Positions 46,091 through 57,583 are shown, counted from the stretch's first letter. The stretch: DNA of 64,000 nt from Molossus alvarezi (GCA_037176705.1 CM073889.1:103557890-103621889); one strand, 5' to 3'. Numbers and translations: made by a program. The notes: generated from the sequence alone by a model not told the origin.

Positions 46091-48375
46091 CCAGCACTTC
46101 CTTACATGGGTTTGATCTTGGCAAATGGCCTTTCTCTTAGAAAGGACACCTTGTAGGTGCATGTTGTCACCTTAAACACTTGGTTTCTGTGATCTCTAGA
46201 GCACCACTGGGGTGCTTAGTGAGCCAATGACTGACCACTTCTGTGGGGGACAAACTGAAACTCAGCCCTTCTGCATGTAGCATAGAATAATGTTTTGGGG
46301 TGTTGCCCACGAAAGTGCTCAATGCCTGTCATTCATTCTGCTGCTCCTGCTGCGTATACAGAGCAGGAAACAAGAAGGTCCCTGTCGGCAAATGGGCTGA
46401 GTGACAGAAGCTCTTCTTTCCTCTCCACGTGTAGCCTTCCACACAGGATGCACTCAGTGTTCGTCATGGTCTCTCTAGGAAGTCTCTTCTAGGAAATGCC
46501 AGTAATAAGAATGTTTTATTTTTATGGCTTTAGACAATTGTTTTCACATAATATTATCTCATGGGATGATCTCAACAAAATTATAATGTATATAAGGAAA
46601 GGTTTTTTTTTTAATGTTTATTTAAAATAATTGTGATGATACCTGTAAGGCATCCTCATGGAATTGGCATCTAGAAGACACCAAACCAGGAACCAAATAG
46701 CCTGAGAGCTGGGCTAACACATTTTCACTTATATCATTGGAACCCCTCATTCTTCTCTACTCCTCAAAGAACCATGAGTTTCCCTAATTAAATCAGTGGA
46801 ATATATGATCACAACCAGGTGGAGGAGAGACTGAGTATCAGATAAGCGCACACAAAATGACTCGCGTTGGCACCTACACTGATGACTGTGTATCCAACCC
46901 TGGGAAGCCTGCTTCACCATCACGCCGCTTCCAGAGTACATAGAATCGTTATCCTAATTAGAGCAGAAATGTTCAGAAGTGTGTTGGCGTGCGTGCCAGA
47001 AGGTTGCGCTCAGAGCAGATGGACTCCAGACGGTTCCAGAATAGATTAGACAGTACCAGCACTTTCCAAATTGGTTTCCCTTGTTTCTCTGCCAGCCTAT
47101 ACAGTTACAGCAACCCTTGCTCCTATCACTGACTGGCAGGTGTCCTGTTTGTGGAATAAAGTCCCTATGTGTTTAAGAACTGTAAGTTAATATTATTATT
47201 AAAAATGAAACGATGACTCTCAATTGCTGAGAAGGACAAACTCTACTAAAGTAGGAGTTACTGACATTCCAGATCTCTTTTGAAGGTGACATAATCAATG
47301 CATGGCCTTCTATCAGAACTCCTGAGCACACCTTGCAAAACAGATGGATGTCATTCTCTGAAGATCTCTAAGGAAGGAGATTACGTCCATCCATCAGCAT
47401 CCTGCTTTTATGAGAGTAAAGAGGGGACACCTAGTAATCCAGTATTTTTATTTGAACCTAAAAATAGAAGTTACTTAGGAGGTTGACAGTTACGCTAGCA
47501 ATTTGTATAACCTGTGCATTTTGACGTTTACCTTGAGTATAATACCTCAGCTCTACATTCCTCACAGACCTGACGTTGTGCCCCCTCCCTCTTTGTTTCC
47601 TTTAACTATGTCAGGGAGAGGGGAAAAAGATGACAAAGGAAAAGTGGCAAACATTTTTCCCGTCAATAATAAAAACAAGACCAGAAAGTCCCATGGTGCA
47701 TAAAAATCTTGTATATAAAGCATGTAAAGTCTCAAATTTTAACAGCATGATGACATGTGTGTCTCTGTAATGTATCCTCAACTGATGGTATCAGTGGAAC
47801 ATAAGACATTTGAGAGAAAACAGTAACAACAATGAACATTGGGGCATGTCATCTATATTGGCAACGCAGGGAATGCTATTTGTGGGCAAAAATCTCTCCT
47901 TCCCTTTCTTGTTCCATCTCGAACTCAGCATTGAATGAAAAAAAAAAAAAAAAGAAAGAGAAATCATTTTCCCCCCTTTCATCAGAAAATGTCATGGAAA
48001 TGTCATAGTTCTTTCTATGTGATCATATCTCCCTTCAAAGTCGATAGCTGTAAATCACTGAAACACTAACTACAATGGAAAATATTGCATACATTGGAAA
48101 ATATTAATTCCAAGTAAAAGCATAATTTCTGAATGCTAGCACTGAAGCTTTGAAAAGGTGCTTCTGAATGGAGTAACCTGGAACCACCAGAATTCTGTGA
48201 AGGATCCTTAAATTCTGATGGATTTATGTCAGCTACTGGCAGATTTAAGTGATGCTGTTCTCCTACCCTCAGGCCACGCCCTTTGAGGTCTCCATTTATT
48301 CCTAAACTTCTCTGCCATTTAGACATACTTGTAATTCTCTTTTCAAGATTCAAATTGGGGGATTGTCCCCTTTTG
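46091..48375. other. Long unannotated stretch
   Basis: About 2.3 kb. 46850-47050 is repeat-free with CpGs kept ('aaatgactcgcgttggcacc', 'gtgttggcgtgcgtgccaga') and might be constrained. An A15 run lies near 47939. Frames of 60-95 codons show no domain. Confidence 0.35.
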
Positions 48376-48387
48376 AAAATGACATCC

Positions 48388-48638
48388 GCCCTGGCCGGTT
48401 TGGCTCAGCGGTTGGAGCGTCCGCCTGCGGTCCGGAGAGACCCGGGTTCGGTTCCCGCTAAGGGCACGTACCTCGGTTGCAGTTTGTCCCCGGCCCTGGT
48501 TGGTCGTGCGGGTGGCAGCCACTCGATGTGTCCCTTTCACATCGATGTTTCCTTCTCTCTCTCTTCCTCTCTCTCCCTCCCACTCTATCTGTGCAAGAAG
48601 TGGAAAAATGTCCTCGGGTGAGGATAAAAAAAAAAAAA
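48388..48638 (+). mobile_element. Ves SINE, group A, perfect target duplication
   Basis: Head 'gccctggccggtttggctca', box B 'gggttcggttcccgct', hairpin 'tcctcgggtgagga' and poly(A). Exact duplication aaaatgacatcc at 48376-48387 and 48639-48650. It is close to the group A consensus as judged from the other copies. The 112- and 123-codon frames are SINE read-through. Confidence 0.96.
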
Positions 48639-48923
48639 AAAATGACATCCACAGATAATAGAAGAAAGAACGGGATACCTTGAGAAGCTGTTCAGTTGTC
48701 CTGATGCCGTGCAAAGCAGTAGCTTCTCATGGTTTAAAGATCCCCCTGACAGGCTCTTGATCTTTTTGTATAACCAGAGTCATTAAGTTTGTTATCAGAA
48801 AGTCTCTCTTCACTGGTGAGTCAGTATATACCAATTCTTTTTCTATATGTAACAAGATAGTAAATGGGGCTTTTAAAAATTTCAAAGTAGTTTGAGGACA
48901 ATCAGAGATGAATTATCCTAGAG

Positions 48924-49147
48924 CCGTGGTTCTCAACCTGTGGGTCGCGACCCCTTTGGGGGTTGAACAACCCTTTCACAGGGGTCGCCTAAGACCATCG
49001 GAAAACACATATTCCCGATGGTCTTAGGAACCGAGACCCCGCTCCTCTATCCGTCTCCAGGGGGTCCGCCCACATGCAGATACGCCCACATACAGCATGA
49101 GGAACTGTATTAAAGGGCCGCAGCATTAGGAAGGTTGAGAACCACTG
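48924..49147 (+). mobile_element. SPIN-type non-autonomous hAT element with internal hairpin
   Basis: Left end ccgtggttctcaacct and right end aggttgagaaccactg are inverted repeats. 'gggtcgcgacccctttgggg', 'ccctttcacaggggtcgcct' and 'aagaccatcggaaaacacat' match the SPIN 5' part; 'gaggaactgtattaaagggc' matches its 3' part. An exact 8-bp duplication tcctagag at 48916-48923 and 49148-49155 proves transposition. The middle (about 49012-49100) is not SPIN-like and starts with an inverted copy of the preceding 14 bases. 224 bp, no transposase. Confidence 0.93.
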
Positions 49148-49155
49148 TCCTAGAG

Positions 49156-49795
49156 TATTAAGGAGACCCTGCTAACAGCCCATAAACATTATTGAAAGAT
49201 AGCAAAAGTCGTCCAGGCAAGAGGTATGAACAGGGTGGGGAGAACCTTAGAATTGGATGTATGATACCACCTCCTCCCACTTTTTTCCAATTAAAAAATA
49301 TTTTGCATGTATATGATATGTTTTTCCAAGCTAGGAAACTAATATCGGTGTATTACTAATAACAGTATTCCAGACCAAATAAAGTGAACTCTTTCTGTTT
49401 ATAGTTCCAACTATTGTACCATATTTCATTTAGTTGTTATGTCTCCGTCTTTACTGATCTGTGACAGTTTCTCATTCTTTTCCTGCTTTTTATGACCTCA
49501 AGGGTACTGGCCAGGTATAAGATCTCACTTTTATTTAGACTGGACTGTCATAGTTTAATACCTGAGAATGAATCATAGTTGCTTACCTGAATGAGATTGT
49601 TTTATAGTTGAACGTGACCAGAAAGCCACAGATGGTGGGGATGCCATCAGGGAAGATTGAGGGAGATGTGATGGGCATCTTATTAAAGGCACTGTGGGGA
49701 GGAGAACGAAGCCTTTTCCTGGATGTACCCTCCTTGGCGTGGCCAATGTGATGAACCAATTATCTTTGCCTTAGGGAGGGGACAAGAAATAACAG
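49156..49795. other. Unannotated non-coding sequence
   Basis: No repeat or exon recognised. Confidence 0.4.
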
Positions 49796-49799
49796 CTAT

Positions 49800-50340
49800 C
49801 CCAAGTGCCCCCAAACCAGCATTTAGTGTCTATTTGAGCCAGAGACTATGAGACATTCAGGATCAGCCCACCCTCAAGGAGTGTATAATCCAACAGAGTA
49901 ATATGTCCATCTAATTCAAAATACAAGTAAGTAAATGCTGAGGGTCTTGGAGAAAAGGTGTTATTCGCCCTTGAAAGGAAGGAAGAAAATCGGGGAAGTT
50001 AAAGATGTACAAGCCCTCTACATGGAAGCTGCCCGTGGATGGGATATGATGCTACACGAGGGAGCGAGAGAACGTGGGGGTATTTTTGAAGCCGTGAAGG
50101 GGAGCTGCAGAGTACATTGACTAGAGGTTGAATTAAGGGCTCTAAATACCTGGGTGGGCCAATGACTTTTTCGCAGGCAGCTCGCTGGCCATGACAGAAT
50201 CAGACTAAGAGAATGTCATGGTCAGACTCCTGCCTCAGGAAGGTGACTGGGGCAACGTGCGTGGTGTGTCTTGGAGAAGCAGATAAGAGTCCAGAGAGGA
50301 GTCATTAAGAGGCACCAAAAAGTACAAATACAAAGGAGGG
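49800..50340 (-). mobile_element. Probable L2 LINE fragment
   Basis: 'gactatgagacattcaggat', 'ctcaaggagtgtataatcca' and later 'atggtcagactcctgcctca' and 'agtccagagaggagtcatta' resemble reversed L2 in order, with heavy divergence. Confidence 0.45.
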
Positions 50341-50587
50341 TAGTGAAGTGGAGGGTGCCCATTCTTAATAGTCCTCATTGCCTCAGGAATTGAGGAGATG
50401 CCACTTTCTGTAGAGAGTGGAAATGGGGGTACTGGGTGCTTGAATATGGTAATGCATGTTTAGTATAATGGCTCGGAGGGATTTGACAGGGACGTGATCA
50501 ATCAGAGGTGAAACATAAAAACTGCTGAACCACATTGAGGATCGATGTGAGGTAAAGATGAATGACATTTGAAGAGACCCAATGACA

Positions 50588-50756
50588 GGCCTGGCCCATG
50601 TGGTTCAGTGGATTGAGCGCCATCCCTGGACTGAGAGGTCCTGGTTTAATAGCAGCCAGTCGATGTTTCTCCCTCACATCGAGGTTTCTATCTCTCTCTC
50701 CCTTCCTCTCTTTCTAAAAAACCAGTTAAAAATATATTAAAAATAAATTAAAAAGA
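50588..50756 (+). mobile_element. Ves SINE, group B, internally deleted
   Basis: Head 'ggcctggcccatgtggttca' runs to 'gaggtcctggtttaat', then jumps directly to 'agccagtcgatgtttctccc', losing about 50-60 bp after box B. Duplication gagacccaatgaca (50574-50587) / gagacccactaaca (50757-50770), two mismatches. Confidence 0.9.
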
Positions 50757-50849
50757 GAGACCCACTAACAATACTTTTTGAACTGTTTTTTGAATTTATC
50801 ATTCCCAAGGCTCACCTTGGCTCACTTTCCCCTATATACCTTGAAACTT

Positions 50850-51055
50850 TTTCCATTGATTTTCAGATAGAGTGGGTGAGAGGGAGGAAGGGGGAGAGAG
50901 AGAGAAACACCAGTGTGATGTTGTCTCCCGCGTGACCCCAGCTAGAGCCTGGGATCGTACAGCAACCGAGGTACGTGCCCTTGACCAAAATTGAACCCAG
51001 GACTCTCTGGTCCGCAGGACAACGCTCTAACCGCTGAACCAAACCAGCAAGGGCT
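50850..51055 (-). mobile_element. Ves SINE, intermediate type
   Basis: Minus strand: group A-like head 'gcccttgctggtttggttca' and 'gcggaccagagag'-type anticodon arm, but box B 'gggttcaatttt' keeps A at position 58, and the tail lacks the hairpin. No clean target duplication. It looks like an older relative of group A. Confidence 0.88.
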
Positions 51056-51059
51056 GGAG

Positions 51060-52745
51060 ACTACTTTTTATACTGAGCTCTTCCCTAATTCAGTTTGGTT
51101 TTTTGTTTTTGTTTTTGTCTTGTCTTTGCTTTCTAAATATGCTCGTATTTTTTAAAAATACTATTGAGAACTATGAGTTAATTTTTTACCTAAAAAGTAC
51201 CAAAAAGAAAAATTACAAACACAATAGTGCCCAGTTAGTCAGTGAAGCATGGAAGAAAGCTCATTCTGCTGCTGTTTGAAGCAGTTTCTGATCCTAGGAT
51301 TTAACGGAGTTGGCTTTGAAAAGCTGACGGCCAGATCAAGCAACTTCTTATTCATTTGATCAGTTTATATCTAGCCCAAGGCCTGGCTCAGGGGTATGAC
51401 AAAATACCTAATGTGAGAAATTTAATTTTATAACAATAAATCCATGTAGGGTATGAGGAAGAGAAAAATAGGGACATAATTCCAACAGCTATGTTAAATA
51501 TGAAATTGTGCAACTCCCTTACATTAAAGATCTCTTAACCTATTAAAGGAGTAGGCTCGCTATCGCTGTACCTTTGTAAGAAATATCATCACTGGCCCGA
51601 GCCTGGTAGAAGGAAAAGTTTCCATCAATGCTGCCATTCTTCAGAAAAGTTATTCATAGAATCATCAAACTGCAATGGAAGAAAGTTTACAAAGCACAGA
51701 GTCCAATCTCCTGGCAAATCAACAAGACAATTTTTTAAAAATTTATAATCACCCCTTAATGCTTACGCATGAGTGATATGCTTGTTTTGTATAAACCCTT
51801 CCCTGGTTGAAGACTCCAATCTGTAGCAATATCTTCGTGGTATTTAACCAAGAAATGCTTCTCCCTCATGGATTCCAAGCTTTCTCTTGGTCATGTACAA
51901 ATACATTTAATAATCATCCCCAGAGTTTCCTTATCAAATATTGCAAAGAGGTTTTATTCATTTACCAGCTTATCTTTACAAACTAAGCATCACCGTTTCC
52001 TTCCGTGATTTCTCAAAGCATGTAGCTTTGTATTCTCCCTGTCCTGGCCATCTTGGAACAGTCTCTGATCTGTCAGGTTCCTATATGAGCTCAATGCTCA
52101 GAAATGACATAATTTTTCACGTGGCTTTAATATCTTTTATTCTTTAAGTTGTGTTTTATTTATATAAACTGTTGTTTTAGCTTTTTTTCCAACCCCCCCT
52201 AAGACTTAATTCAGACAGAACTTTAAGTCACCAGATTCCCTAGACAGCTTTCACTTCAACTACTGTCAAGACAAGATTCTCTTGGTAATATTTGTCCAAT
52301 TTTTTTTTTAAACATAAAGTAAGTCTCATTTATCTCTGCTATATTTCATCGTTGTTTCAATCTATTGACAGAGCGTCTTGACGATTTTGTTTTGTGTATG
52401 TTTGACAATTTTGTTTGGGGTGGATTCCCAAACACAGCATTCAGTGCTAAATATGCTAAAGGTGCTACGGGCTATCCCAGAATGTTTTTTCTTTGCCATC
52501 AACCAATTTGACCATTTTAAAAATAAAAGTCCTAACTCTGAACACAACCAAAGACAGAACTCTGTGTCACTCAAACCGTCTGCATATTTTTCTTTTCAAT
52601 GGTAACATTTGGAGCTCACAGTGTTTGAAATATTTTTCCTTGAGTACTGGTGATTTCATTGACCAATATTCTTTGGATGCAGTTGTTTAACTTATAAATT
52701 CAACTAACTGTACTTTAATTTCACCAATATTAGGCTATACAGTAA
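51060..52745. other. Long unannotated AT-rich stretch
   Basis: 51650-51770 has a phrase ('atagaatcatcaaactgcaa', 'agagtccaatctcctggc') like an ancient SINE, too weak to call. Frames of 65-75 codons overlap on both strands at 52362-52690; none is recognisable. Confidence 0.35.
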
Positions 52746-52753
52746 GACACTGT

Positions 52754-53055
52754 GACCTGGCTGGTGTGGCTTAGTTGATTGGAGTGTCGTCCCATATACC
52801 AAAGATTATGGATTCGATTCCTAGTCAGGGCACATACCTAGGTTGCAAGGTTGCAGATTCAATCTCCAGTCAGGGAGAGTTCTGGGGGCAGGGCAACCAA
52901 CTGATGTTTCTCCCTCACATCCATCTCTGTCTGTCTGTCTGTCTGTTGTTTCTCTCTCTCTTTTTTTCTCTCTCTCCCTTCTCCTCTCTAACAAAACAAA
53001 CAAACAAACAAAATCAACGGAACAAATCCTGGGTAAGGATTAAAAAATAAATAAA
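52754..53055 (+). mobile_element. Ves SINE with a partial internal repeat
   Basis: Head 'gacctggctggtgtggctta', box B 'ggattcgattcctag' (A58 kept), a locally duplicated 'aggttgcaaggttgcag', a (CTGT)5 tract at 52928-52947, a CT tract, a (CAAA)n run and a hairpin-like tail 'tcctgggtaagga'. It therefore combines a group B type box B with the group A tail. Confidence 0.88.
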
Positions 53056-53056
53056 T

Positions 53057-53205
53057 CACCTGGCCCGTGTGGTTCAGTGGTTGAGCATAGATCCATGCAC
53101 CACTGGTTCAGTTCAGGTCAGGGCACATGCCTAGGTTTCGGCCTCTATCCCCAGCGGGGGCCAAGCAGGAGACAGCCAACTGATGTTCTCGTTTCTCATA
53201 GGTGA
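53057..53205 (+). mobile_element. Ves SINE, group B, 3'-truncated
   Basis: It begins 'acctggcccgtgtggttcag' directly in the A/T-rich tail of the preceding Ves copy, continues through 'tcaggtcagggcacatgcct' and stops after 'gccaactgatgttctcgttt'. The CT tract and A-tail are missing. Confidence 0.88.
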
Positions 53206-54890
53206 CAGGGTTGGATAGTTATGAGCAAAGCCTCCAAGTCCAGCTTTCTATTACTTGGGGGAGCGGAGAGGGAAGCTACAGTAAGTAGAAAGTTTGGCTT
53301 GAAATTCTTGGTATTGCTGCAAAGGGGAGCTTATTATCGGGGGGCCGAGACTCTGGCTCGGTAACTACCAAATGATGACGATGTCTTGACTGTTTAAATT
53401 AAGCCGTCTTCAAGGTGTTCTGGAATAAAATTGCTGCCTAGCTAAATCTCTCCATAAACCTATTGAAAGTTAGAGATACAAGGTAACTGGCACGTTTCTT
53501 TGGTAAGGAGAATCTTTTTCAAAAATTTTGTTTCTGGTGTGATTTGGCTCTGATTTTAATTTTAACTTTAGGGTTTTTGTTTGTTTTATTTTTTGAACAT
53601 TTTAAAACTATTCTTCAGCTATTGTAAACTTGAGTTAAATCAGGGTCATATTAACTTTCTTACTGATCCCTTTTGGCAGTGTTTTTCCTCTGTCTTAAGT
53701 AGATTATTTGCATAAAAAATAAACAGCTGTATCATCTGACCTCAGTGTGTACAAAACGAACGAGTCATCATTTTCTATACATATGTGAGGACTGCATGGA
53801 CATTGACTAGTCAAAATGCATCTCACGCGTGGGATTTACAGTGGCCACTGCATTTATACTGCAGGCCCTTTACTTACGTTGAATTTCAAAGCGAACTCTT
53901 CTAACAAGGCTGACTTTCCCTAGATCTATTATTCCTCTCTCTTGGCTCTTGGCATCCCAGTGCTGGTCAGGAGCAGGCTGGGTGAAGGGGTGGAGAAACG
54001 ACCACCCTGGGTCTAGCTGATCCGCAGCCTTCCCACTGTTGTGTCTGTGGGTGTTATTCATGGAGCCTGGCTTCTGGCGCTGCAGCTGTCTCCTCCCTTA
54101 AGATGTCAGTGTTAACTTCGGCCTTTCTTGGTTGGTTTGTTTAACTTTACTTAATGTGTTTAGACCGCTGCTGGGGTCCAAATGCAGTCAATCCTGCCAA
54201 CCAAATTAGTCGATTTTCCTCTAATAGGATGGTCCCACAGAAAGGGATATCGCCACACGGTGCTGTGAGCGCTAATACACCCAGCTGAAGACTGCCCAAG
54301 GAGGAAGACTGGCGGGTCTGGGTCTCGGGAAGGCTCCTTGCATAAAAATTAAGTGAGGAAGTCCTGCCGTCCTCCTTTCCCGTCTTCCACTCACACACGG
54401 CACCCCATTCTTTCTGCCCAGACCTTGCAGCCGCACTCCGAGGGGCCTCTGGGCGCCAGGCAGAGCCGCGGGGTGCGGCGAGGGGGTGCATGTTTGCATG
54501 AAGGACGTCATGCTGACCTGACCCGCTGGCAGGGGGACAAAATATCCGCCCTTACTCACAGACTTCTGTTTATTGGGTCTCCCAGTACGGACAGGGCAAT
54601 TTATTCCCATCTGGACACAATTCGAAGTGCGAACTTGGATGTTTCCAGGTCTCTGTGCTTTTGACCAGCGTTGTCTTGGAGCTGATAATCGTGATACCTG
54701 CAGCTTTCTCACACTTTTCTTTTGAAGAGGTCCCCATGCTTCGTGCTATGCGTCCAGAGTGACTGACAGCTCCATAGAGGTGAAAAATCGCTCATCCACA
54801 ACAATACCCAGTTGCAAACTTGTTAATTTTTAACTAAAATGCACTCTGTTTTATGTGATATAGATTTACTTTCCAAATTCTTTTGTTCTT
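53206..54890. other. Unannotated sequence with a GC-rich patch
   Basis: 54330-54510 is GC-rich with CpGs ('gccgcggggtgcggcgaggg' at about 54464). Frames of 103-146 codons open on both strands around it (54147-54712), which is expected from the composition. No domain recognised and no repeat called. Confidence 0.35.
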
Positions 54891-54909
54891 GATTAATAAT
54901 AAAAAACCC

Positions 54910-55165
54910 GCCCTGGCCAGTTTGGCTCAGCAGTTAGAGTGTCAGCCTGCAGTCCAGAGAGATCCGGGTTCGGTTCCGCTAACCGAGGGCACGTACCTCG
55001 GTTGCGGTTTATCCCCGGCCCTGGTTGGTTGTGTGGGTGGTGACCACTCGATGTGTCCCTTTCACGTCGATGTTTCTCTCTCTCTCTCTCTCTCCCTCCC
55101 ACTCTACCTGAACAAAAAATGGAAAAATGTCCTCGGGTGAGGATAAAAAAAAATAATAATAAAAA
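54910..55165 (+). mobile_element. Ves SINE, group A
   Basis: Head 'gccctggccagtttggctca', box B 'cgggttcggttccgc', a small local duplication around 'ctaaccgagggcacgtacct', hairpin 'tcctcgggtgagga' and an A/T tail. Flanks of the form taataataaaaaaccc are repeated with A-run expansion after the tail. The long 186-codon minus frame (54893-55453) crosses this and the next SINE. Confidence 0.93.
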
Positions 55166-55277
55166 AAAAAACAACCCTATTTGCATCCCATGAACACATT
55201 CACAGAAGAGAGGGAGATTAGGCAGCAAGAAGAAAGAAGTCAGAAAAATCAATCGAATGCAAAATATAAAAATAGTC

Positions 55278-55474
55278 ACCCAGCCTATGTGGCTCAGTAG
55301 TTGAGCATCGACCCAGACACCAAGAGGTCGCCGATTCGATTCCTGGTCAGGGCACATGCCCAGGTTGCAGGAGGCAGCCAATCGAAGTTGTCTCTCATCG
55401 ATGTTTCTCTTTCTCCCCCTCCTCTCCCTTCTTCTATCTCTCTCTAATATCAATTTAAAAAAATAATTGGTTTT
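55278..55474 (+). mobile_element. Ves SINE, group B, internally shortened
   Basis: Head 'acccagcctatgtggctcag', box B 'gattcgattcctgg', then 'catgcccaggttgcaggagg', missing roughly 30 bp found in the 2.5-kb copy between 'ggttg' and 'aggaggcagc'. Duplication aaatagtc at 55270-55277 and 55475-55482. Confidence 0.9.
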
Positions 55475-55684
55475 AAATAGTCTATAATCAGGAATTCAAA
55501 ATAATATTTTTTCATTTACCTTCCATCACCACTTTGAGTTGTTTCTCGTCTTCTACTGAAGGCCGTGAATTGTCTACAGGCATGTTCACGTTCTGATAAT
55601 AATTGTTCTGTTTGAACACAGACACTAAGCGAAGAGGAACGGGAGAGTCTCTAGAAGAGTACATGATTCCAAATTTTGGGCATG

Positions 55685-55840
55685 TGTCAAGGTCATCTGG
55701 AGGGCCTGTGAAAACCCATTTCCAGAGCCCACCTCCTATGTTTTTCAGTAGGACCTGGTAGGGTGTGAGAATTTGCATTTGTTACAATATCCCACGTGAT
55801 TCTCATGCTCTGACCCACAGTCCAACTATGAGAACCGCTA
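55685..55840 (-). mobile_element. MER5A (hAT-Charlie MITE)
   Basis: Reversed MER5A: 'gtcaaggtcatctggagggc', 'cagtaggacctggtagggtg', 'tgagaatttgcatttgttac', 'cacgtgattctcatgctctg' and 'aactatgagaaccgct'. Confidence 0.8.
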
Positions 55841-56173
55841 TTCCTTACGGCTAGATCGGTCACGTGGCCAGCATCAGCCCGGTGGCCCCTTCGGAGGACT
55901 AGGAGCCTGCGCTTATTTTCCGTCGTTGCCCTTTCTAACAGACATTTTCTCCACAAAGACACGTTTGATTTTAGGTGACAAAAAGTGATCAGAGCAGGAA
56001 TATTTGTTCACAACTACTCCCACTTCCATGGATCCAGCATCCTGAGTCACAGATCCATGTTTTAATTTTATGAAGACCGTATACGGAAAATCCGTTCGGA
56101 AATAAAACACAGGAGCCCCCATTTCATCTAAGGTGTCCCAAACATTTGCTTCCACTTCTCTCATCTTCAACCC

Positions 56174-56312
56174 AGGGGTCTGCACACTTGAGGCTGAAGG
56201 CTGGCCACTTTTTGTCAATAAAGTTTTATTGGCACACAGCCTCTCTCATGCATTTATGTATTGCTTGTTGCTGCAATGGCAGAGTTGAGTAGTTGCAACT
56301 AAGAAAGAAAAT
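56174..56312 (-). mobile_element. hAT-like MER fossil, same family as at 44 kb
   Basis: 'aggggtctgcacacttgagg', 'tcaataaagttttattggca', 'cacagcctctctcatgcatt', 'atggcagagttgagtagttg' and 'caac' are the reverse complement of the same element as 44014-44360, in the short form without the inner A/T-rich segment. Confidence 0.7.
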
Positions 56313-57313
56313 TTTGTCGGGAGAGATAGAAGTTGGGGGTGAGGAAGAAAAACTAAAGGATGATAGAATATTTTTATCACACACTTTCTTAGTAAGAAAG
56401 GAAACTCCAATTAACAGGAAATAATCAGCAGAAGTTGCCTTTCCCTTTAAAAATCCACATCATTCTTTCATCATACTAAAAAAAGCATTAGGTAGTGGGT
56501 CCTGAAAGCAAATACATTCTCTTCAAAGATGTGCAGCTGGGAGAGGCTGAAGTTCGCTTATTTGCATTATCAGGAGATGGTCCTTCCTAATTGTTTTACT
56601 TCTGAAGGGTGGCTGGAGAGAGGCATGGGATTATAATTGCCCATTTGCTGCTTTCTTTGTTTTGTTCTTCCAACAAGCAACAGACAACTATGCTTTCTTA
56701 TGTGGTTTAATCTTATTACACAGTTTCTCTGTGACTACAGCCTTAAACTCACAGTTCCTAACAGGATTACACAGATTGGCTTATTGTGTGAAGTTTCTAT
56801 ACAAGGTTATTCAAGGATACTTCCTTGGGTAGTATTCTTTCCCCTTACATTCTATTTTCTTTACCTATATTTAGGTCTTCCCCCCTTTCACATTTTGCCT
56901 CATCTTCCTTTCCTTTGCCTCTAACCTCTGGTTTAAGAGATTTTCTACAAGAAAAGGTGATACCCTCTCTCTCTTCTCTAAGTCAGGATTGCTTTAAAGC
57001 TTATCATAATGTCAGCAAGGACTTGAGCATTAGTCAGCAATGCGCATGTGTGCATTGAATACACAGGGAAAGAGGTTTATGACAAGAAAACCAAACCAGG
57101 TTTCTTTTGAATCTGCCACTTTCCTAAAAAATAGTAGGTTATGTGATACTGTGGACATCACCTCCCCACTGGTGCAATGGATTCAATTTCAAGGGCAAAT
57201 AATGTAAATCATACAGATGAGGTCCTTCAATAATGCATTTTTTTCCAAAGGCACTCTATTAGCCAAGTACATCCTCATAAATGGAAACAAAAATTAATTC
57301 ACATTCCATATAT
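56313..57313. other. Unannotated sequence, motif-dense at 56420-56620
   Basis: 56420-56620 is repeat-free and holds 'gcttatttgcattatcagga' with an octamer-like ATTTGCAT at about 56560. The rest is ordinary AT-rich DNA. A 95-codon frame at 56637-56924 is leucine- and phenylalanine-rich from T-rich DNA and not credible. Confidence 0.3.
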
Positions 57314-57328
57314 AAATTAGTGCAAATA

Positions 57329-57568
57329 GCCCTGGCCAGTTTGGCTCACCGGTAGAACATCGGCCAGAGGACCAGAGAGTCCTGGGTTCGGTTCCAGCCA
57401 AGGGCACATACCTTGGCTGCAGTTTGTCCCCGGCCTGGTTGGGGTTGTGTGGGTGGCAGCCACTCGATGTCTCTCTCACATCATTGTTTCTCTCTCTCTC
57501 TTCCCCCCTCTCTCCCTCCTGCTCTGTCTGAAAATAAATGCAAAAATGTCCTCAGGTGAGGATAAAAA
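57329..57568 (+). mobile_element. Ves SINE, group A, perfect target duplication
   Basis: Head 'gccctggccagtttggctca', box B 'gggttcggttccag', hairpin 'tcctcaggtgagga' and a short A-tail. Exact 15-bp duplication aaattagtgcaaata at 57314-57328 and 57569-57583. Confidence 0.95.
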
Positions 57569-57583
57569 AAATTAGTGCAAATA

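Noticed and set aside
54272..54712. 146-codon minus frame over the GC-rich patch
   Set aside because: Opposite-strand frames of similar length overlap it, as expected in GC-rich DNA; nothing recognisable.
54893..55453. 186-codon open frame on the minus strand, the longest in the window
   Set aside because: It runs antisense through two Ves SINEs and their tails; composition and repeats explain the openness.
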